A stretch of DNA of 8,699 bases from Acidobacteriota bacterium (GTDB lineage: Bacteria; Acidobacteriota; Terriglobia; UBA7540). The position numbers were made by a program, and so were the translations under genes. Below the pieces are notes generated by a model. It saw only the letters and a list, made by a program, of their open reading frames with translations, was not told the origin of the DNA and did not search any database. Location of the stretch: contig QHZM01000102.1 of the NCBI GenBank assembly GCA_003224665.1, forward strand, positions 1 through 8,699, read 5' to 3'. Below are positions 4,989 through 8,699 of this stretch, in pieces. Within the stretch, counting starts at the first letter, position 1. Every line of letters begins with the position of its first letter.

Positions 4989-7652
4989 TCAAGCCAGGGC
5001 CGGCTCCGCCACACGCTCGGTGACGAAGGCTTCAATCACGTCGCCAACTTTAATGTCGCTGAAATTCTCAAGCGCGATGCCGCATTCCATCCCGGACTTC
5101 ACTTCCGTCACATCCTCCTTGAACCGGCGCAGGGAGCGGATGCGGCCTTCGTAAGTCACGACGTTGTCGCGGAGCAGCCGGATGCGGGACTCACGCGCGA
5201 TCTTCCCATCCTGCACGTGACACCCAGCCACTGTGCCCACCTTGGAAATTCGGAAGGTATCCCGGACTGCCGCGCGCCCAAGCGTGGTCTCCTTGTAAGT
5301 CACGGAGAGCAGCCCCACCATGGCCTTCTTGATCTCGTCGGTGACGTCGTAAATGATGGTGTGCGGGCGGATGTCCACATTCTCAAGCTGAGCCAGGTCG
5401 GAAGCCTTCCGCTCCGGCCGCACGTTGAACCCGATGATGACCGCGTTCGACGCCGAGGCCAGCAGGACGTCCGTTTCCGTGATCGCGCCGACCGCCGCAT
5501 GGATAATCTTGATTTTTACCTTTACCGAACTCAGTTTGTTCAAAGTGTCGGACAAGACTTCGACCGATCCCTGGACGTCCGCCTTAATGATGAGCGGCAA
5601 TTCCTTGATGTCTCCGGCAGCGAGCTGTTCGTGCAGGTGTTCGAGCGTGAGCCGCGCGCTCTTCGCCAGCGCCGCCTCGCGGAGCTTGGCCTGCCGGTGG
5701 AGGGAAATCTGCCGTGCCCTCGCGGCATCTTCGCTTACCTGGAAACGGTCCCCGGCCTGAGGGACGTCTTCAAAGCCCAGCACCTCGACGGGCGCCGAAG
5801 GCGGACCCGCGAAGCAGGGGTGGCCGCGGTCGTCGAACATGGCCCGCACCTTGCCGAACGTCGCCCCGACGATGAACGAATCGCCCACGTGCAGGGTCCC
5901 GTTTTGAACGAGCACGGTTGCCACCGGGCCGCGGCCCCGGTCGAGTTTGGCCTCGAGCACCGTTCCGCTCGCCAGACGGTCGGGGTTGGCTTTGAGCGCC
6001 TGGAGGTCGGCGACCAGCAGAATCATCTCGAGCAGGACGTCCAAATTCTTCTTCTGCTTGGCGGACACCTCCACCATCACCGTATCGCCGCCCCAGGCTT
6101 CGGCCAAGAGGCCCTGGTCGGCCAGTTGCTTTTTGACCCGTTCGGGCTGCGCCTCCGGTTTGTCAATCTTGTTGATGGCGACGAGCATGGGCACTTTCGC
6201 CGCACGCGCGTGGCTCATGGCCTCGAGAGTTTGAGGCATGACGCCGTCGTCCGCCGCCACGACCAGGACGACCACGTCCGTCGCTTTGGCTCCGCGGGCC
6301 CGCATCATGGTGAAAGCCTCGTGGCCCGGCGTATCAATGAAAGTGATTTTCCTGTTTTGCACTTCCGCCTGGTAGGCGCCAATCCGCTGCGTGATGCCTC
6401 CGGCTTCTTTCGCCGCGACGTTGGCTTCACGGATGGCGTCGAGGAGTGAAGTCTTTCCGTGATCCACATGGCCCATCACCGTCACCACGGGCGCTCGCGG
6501 CTTCAAGTCCTCGGGCCGGTCGGCTTCCTCGACTTCCTGCTTGACGATCTCTTCAAAGCTGATGATCGTCGCGTCCGCGCCAAAACTGCGGGCGATTTCT
6601 TTGGCCGTCTCGCTGTCGAGCGTCTGATTGATGGTCGCAAACAGGCCCCTGTCCAGGAGCTTCTTGATGACGTCTTTGGCGCGAACTTCCAATTTCTCCG
6701 AGAGCTCCTTGACCGTGATGCCCTCGCTCAGAGTGATCTGCCGCGTAATCGGGACTTCTTCGGGGACCACCGGCCTGGGAGGAGCGAGATGAGGAGCATA
6801 GGGGCCGTGGCGCGGCGGCGCAAAAGGTCGGCCCACGGCAGGGCGGGTCGCGGGCGCTCCACCTGTCGCCACTGCACCCGCCGCAGCAGATGGCGCGGGT
6901 CGAGCCGCTGTGGGATGCATCGGACGTGGCTCGCCGGGCCGCCGCTGTCCGGGCGCCCGAGTCGGAACGCCTTTGGGCAAGATGGCCTGAGGGTAGATCG
7001 GCTGGCTGGCCGCAGGGTCGCTCAGCCGCCCTCCTCTGGATCCGCGAACAGATTTGGCGAGAGGCGCTTCGCCCGGCTTGGCGGGCGCTGGGGCTTCCGC
7101 TACCCCACCGGCCCGACGTCCCGCGACCGAGGGTCCCTCGACCGGCTTTCCGGCAACCGGAGGCCGCACGGCGGGACCCCGAGTTGCCGGACCAAGCGTA
7201 GTAAAAGGAATTCGAGCTGGTCCAGCCGGACTGCCCGTCGCCGACGGCGCCGCGGCGGAGACTTTTTCAGCGACTCGCTCGGCAGCGGTAACGGGTCGAG
7301 GGGACGCGGGAGCCACGGCCTTGCGGGCTTCCGCTTTGATTTCGGCGATGGAGCGCCGGATCGGCTGGAATTCGGGTCGTACTTCCGGACCGCGCTTGGC
7401 CTCGGAGGGCGGAGAGACACGGGCGGTCTTGGCCGGCGCGGCGGAGCCTTTTCGAGCCGTCGCGGGTTCTTTTTCCGTGGCCTCCTGATTGAGCGCGCGA
7501 AAATGGGCGCGGACTTTTTCAGCGACCTCGTCTTCGAGGGCGCTTGAGTGCGACTTCTTGTCCGTGACGCCTATCTCAGAAAGATAGTCCAAGATGGCTT
7601 TGCTCTTGACTTCAAGCTCCCGCGCGAGCTCATTGATCCGGATCGATTCCAT
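4989..7652 (-). CDS. infB: Translation initiation factor IF-2
   Basis: IF-2 is the GTPase that brings fMet-tRNA to the 30S subunit and promotes 50S joining. The product has 887 residues, usual for bacterial IF-2. Residues 1-52 form an IF2 N-domain (IRINELARELEVKSKAILDY), followed by a long Ala/Pro/Arg-rich linker (about 60-295) and a second N-type domain (about 302-365). The G domain carries GHVDHGKT (394-401, P-loop), GGIT (418-421), DTPGH (440-444), NKID (494-497) and SAK (530-532), so all five GTPase motifs are intact. Domain II follows (about 560-650), then domain III (IIKADVQGSVEVL, 688-700) and the tRNA-binding C-terminal barrel (about 790-887, with GTVAGCHVQDGKI). ATG 7652 begins directly at the N-domain, with a GGAGGGAG purine run about 13 bases upstream. 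It lies 116 bases after nusA and 27 bases before the DUF503 gene. Long plus-strand open frames opposite it are shadows of its GC-rich codons. Confidence 0.99.
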   Translation of the reverse strand: MESIRINELARELEVKSKAILDYLSEIGVTDKKSHSSALEDEVAEKVRAHFRALNQEATEKEPATARKGSAAPAKTARVSPPSEAKRGPEVRPEFQPIRRSIAEIKAEARKAVAPASPRPVTAAERVAEKVSAAAPSATGSPAGPARIPFTTLGPATRGPAVRPPVAGKPVEGPSVAGRRAGGVAEAPAPAKPGEAPLAKSVRGSRGGRLSDPAASQPIYPQAILPKGVPTRAPGQRRPGEPRPMHPTAARPAPSAAAGAVATGGAPATRPAVGRPFAPPRHGPYAPHLAPPRPVVPEEVPITRQITLSEGITVKELSEKLEVRAKDVIKKLLDRGLFATINQTLDSETAKEIARSFGADATIISFEEIVKQEVEEADRPEDLKPRAPVVTVMGHVDHGKTSLLDAIREANVAAKEAGGITQRIGAYQAEVQNRKITFIDTPGHEAFTMMRARGAKATDVVVLVVAADDGVMPQTLEAMSHARAAKVPMLVAINKIDKPEAQPERVKKQLADQGLLAEAWGGDTVMVEVSAKQKKNLDVLLEMILLVADLQALKANPDRLASGTVLEAKLDRGRGPVATVLVQNGTLHVGDSFIVGATFGKVRAMFDDRGHPCFAGPPSAPVEVLGFEDVPQAGDRFQVSEDAARARQISLHRQAKLREAALAKSARLTLEHLHEQLAAGDIKELPLIIKADVQGSVEVLSDTLNKLSSVKVKIKIIHAAVGAITETDVLLASASNAVIIGFNVRPERKASDLAQLENVDIRPHTIIYDVTDEIKKAMVGLLSVTYKETTLGRAAVRDTFRISKVGTVAGCHVQDGKIARESRIRLLRDNVVTYEGRIRSLRRFKEDVTEVKSGMECGIALENFSDIKVGDVIEAFVTERVAEPALA

Positions 7653-7680
7653 CTTTTTCCCGAACTCCCTCCACTCCCAG

Positions 7681-7708
7681 GTCCGCCCGCCGCCACCGGG
7701 CTGCGGAC
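7681..7708 (-). other. Inverted repeat in the nusA-infB spacer
   Basis: GTCCGC at 7681-7686 and GCGGAC at 7703-7708 form a six-pair stem, with two further pairs after a short bulge, about 28 bases before the infB start codon. No T-run follows. It may shape the infB leader, but chance pairing in GC-rich sequence is possible. Confidence 0.3.
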
Positions 7709-7730
7709 TTTCATCTATTGGTGCGACGCT

Positions 7731-7768
7731 GGCGAAGGCGGGCTCCGCCTCACGCCGCCGGCTTCGCC
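7731..7768 (-). other. GC-rich hairpin directly after the nusA stop codon
   Basis: GGCGAAG at 7731-7737 pairs with CTTCGCC at 7762-7768; after one mismatch four more pairs (CGGC with GCCG) extend the stem, around a 14-base loop. In the transcript it begins at the first base after the nusA TAG. There is no following T-run, so it is not a canonical terminator. An attenuator, RNase-processing site or mRNA-stabilising element in the nusA-infB spacer is possible. Confidence 0.45.
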
Positions 7769-8699
7769 CTACTCGTTCTCCGAACCGGCAGGAGGCTTGC
7801 CGGCATTCGCCTCACTTTTCGCCGGAGCGGCCTCGGACACCGGAACCTCCGCCGCAGGCTCCTCAGCAACCGCGGCCGGCTCTTCCACTTCCTGCTGCCT
7901 TGCCTCCTGCGCCGGCGCTGCGGGCTCTTCCTCAGCAATCGCGGCGGGCTGTTCCACTTCCTGCTCGCTTGCCTCCTGGGCCGCCGCTGCGGGCTCCTCC
8001 GCCGCCTGAGCCTTCGCCTCCTCGGACTCCGCTTCCGGCGCCGACGACCTGTCTCGCTCGAAGTAGTCGGTGACCACGCGCCGGATCTTCTCCACCGTCT
8101 TCTCGCCGATGCCCTGAATCCGTGTCAAATCAGCGGGAGTCATCTGTGCCAGTTGCTCGACTGTCTCGACGCCGTGGTCGCGCAGCTTCTGCAGGGTCTT
8201 ACCGCCCAACCCCTTGAGGTCCCCGACAGGCGCGCCTCGCAGGGCCATCGCGGCCATCTGGGACTCGATCTCCTGCCGCTTCTCTTCCTCGCTCTTGATG
8301 TCGATTCGCCAGCCCAAGAGCTTCGATGCCAGTCGAACGTTCTGGCCCTTCTTTCCGATGGCAAGCGACAACTGGGTGTCATCCACGATCACTTCAAGGT
8401 GCTTCTGCTCCGAATCAACCACCGCGACGTGGTTAATCTTCGCGGGGCTCAGAGAATTGGCCGCGAAGGCCACCGAATCGTCGTTGAACTCGATGATGTC
8501 AATCTTCTCCCCGCGGAGCTCGCGGATGATGGACTGAACGCGCATGCCCTTCATGCCCACGCAGGCGCCCACGCAGTCAACGTCGGCGTCCTTCGAAAAG
8601 ACCGCCACTTTCGTCCGTTCGCCGGGCTCGCGGGCAATCGCCTTGATGACCACCGTGCCGTCGTAGATTTCCGGCACCTCCATCTCAAAAAGTTTCTGG
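7769..8699 (-). CDS. nusA: Transcription termination/antitermination protein NusA (N-terminus off the right edge)
   Basis: NusA binds RNA polymerase and nascent RNA and modulates pausing, termination and rRNA antitermination. 309 C-terminal residues are visible. They begin at the end of the S1 domain (QKLFEMEVPEIYDGTVVIKA) and continue into KH1, with VDCVGACVGMKGMRVQSI (about 40-57, GMKG loop), and KH2, with LSLAIGKKGQNVRLASKLLG (about 110-129, GKKG loop). A helix-hairpin-helix pair follows, with LKGLGGKTLQKL (161-172) and IQGIGEKTVEKI (194-205). From about residue 218 the protein becomes a Glu/Ala/Pro-rich acidic tail of about 90 residues, including two 23-residue repeats. The frame has no stop to the window edge, and an ATG at 8683 is internal, since family sequence precedes it. 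The polymerase-binding N-domain and most of S1 lie outside. It is the first visible gene of the minus-strand cluster. Confidence 0.98.
   Translation of the reverse strand, partial: QKLFEMEVPEIYDGTVVIKAIAREPGERTKVAVFSKDADVDCVGACVGMKGMRVQSIIRELRGEKIDIIEFNDDSVAFAANSLSPAKINHVAVVDSEQKHLEVIVDDTQLSLAIGKKGQNVRLASKLLGWRIDIKSEEEKRQEIESQMAAMALRGAPVGDLKGLGGKTLQKLRDHGVETVEQLAQMTPADLTRIQGIGEKTVEKIRRVVTDYFERDRSSAPEAESEEAKAQAAEEPAAAAQEASEQEVEQPAAIAEEEPAAPAQEARQQEVEEPAAVAEEPAAEVPVSEAAPAKSEANAGKPPAGSENE
7859..7996 (-). repeat. Two tandem 69-bp repeats encoding 23-residue units in the NusA tail
   Basis: Residues 235-257 and 258-280 of the visible NusA fragment are imperfect copies of one unit beginning EPAA and ending in AEE, identical at 18 of 23 positions; the DNA repeats with a period of 69 bases (7928-7996 and 7859-7927). 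A third, degenerate start (PAAEVPVSEA) follows. The unit is Glu/Ala/Gln-rich and probably helical or disordered. Confidence 0.85.

Noticed and set aside
4974..4992. tRNA D-arm-like string (GTAGCTCAGTCG) near the infB stop codon
   Set aside because: No acceptor stem, anticodon arm or T-arm can be formed around it, and it overlaps the infB stop and the DUF503 leader.
4698..6449. Plus-strand open frame of 583 codons opposite infB
   Set aside because: It is the antisense of the well-supported IF-2 G domain and C-terminal domains; its composition (rich in His, Arg, Asp, Val) is the mirror of GC-rich codons and no known motif appears.
6459..7547. Plus-strand open frame of 362 codons opposite the IF-2 N-terminal half
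   Set aside because: It is an Arg/Ser/Gly-rich shadow of the Ala/Pro-rich IF-2 linker, with no domain character or independent ribosome binding site that I can support.

Overview
The window looks like a GC-rich bacterial chromosome segment, most likely from an Acidobacteriota member. That placement rests on remembered resemblance: the IF-2 N-terminus, the NusA KH region and the LysE-like protein read like acidobacterial homologues. It has not been tested by a search. There is no rRNA, tRNA, CRISPR array, insertion sequence or phage gene that I can support.

Right side, about 8699 down to 3177, all on the minus strand: the transcription/translation cluster nusA (5' end beyond the window) - infB - DUF503 gene (ylxP) - rbfA - truB. 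NusA is a transcription elongation/antitermination factor, IF-2 delivers initiator tRNA, RbfA matures the 30S subunit, and TruB makes pseudouridine 55 in tRNA. The genes are close together (gaps of roughly 116, 27, 95 and 55 bases) and co-oriented, so one transcript is expected. Hairpins sit directly after the nusA and DUF503 stop codons, and one hairpin pairs with the likely truB ribosome binding site. The ylxR/L7Ae-like genes often found between nusA and infB are absent.

Middle, 2041-3180, plus strand: a GT28/MGDG-synthase-like lipid glycosyltransferase. It converges on truB so tightly that the two stop codons share the tetranucleotide CTAG. Its frame is continuous in sequence character but carries one in-frame TAA, so it is annotated as an interrupted gene (nonsense mutation or sequence error).

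Left side, minus strand: a LysE-family six-helix membrane exporter (1286-1975), divergent from the glycosyltransferase, and then the N-terminal 366 codons of a polytopic GT-C-type membrane glycosyltransferase. The latter starts at TTG 1098 and runs off the left edge.

I do not see a clear new biological system. The most useful leads are the interrupted glycosyltransferase, the possible structure-gated coupling of truB to rbfA, and the repeat-bearing acidic NusA tail.
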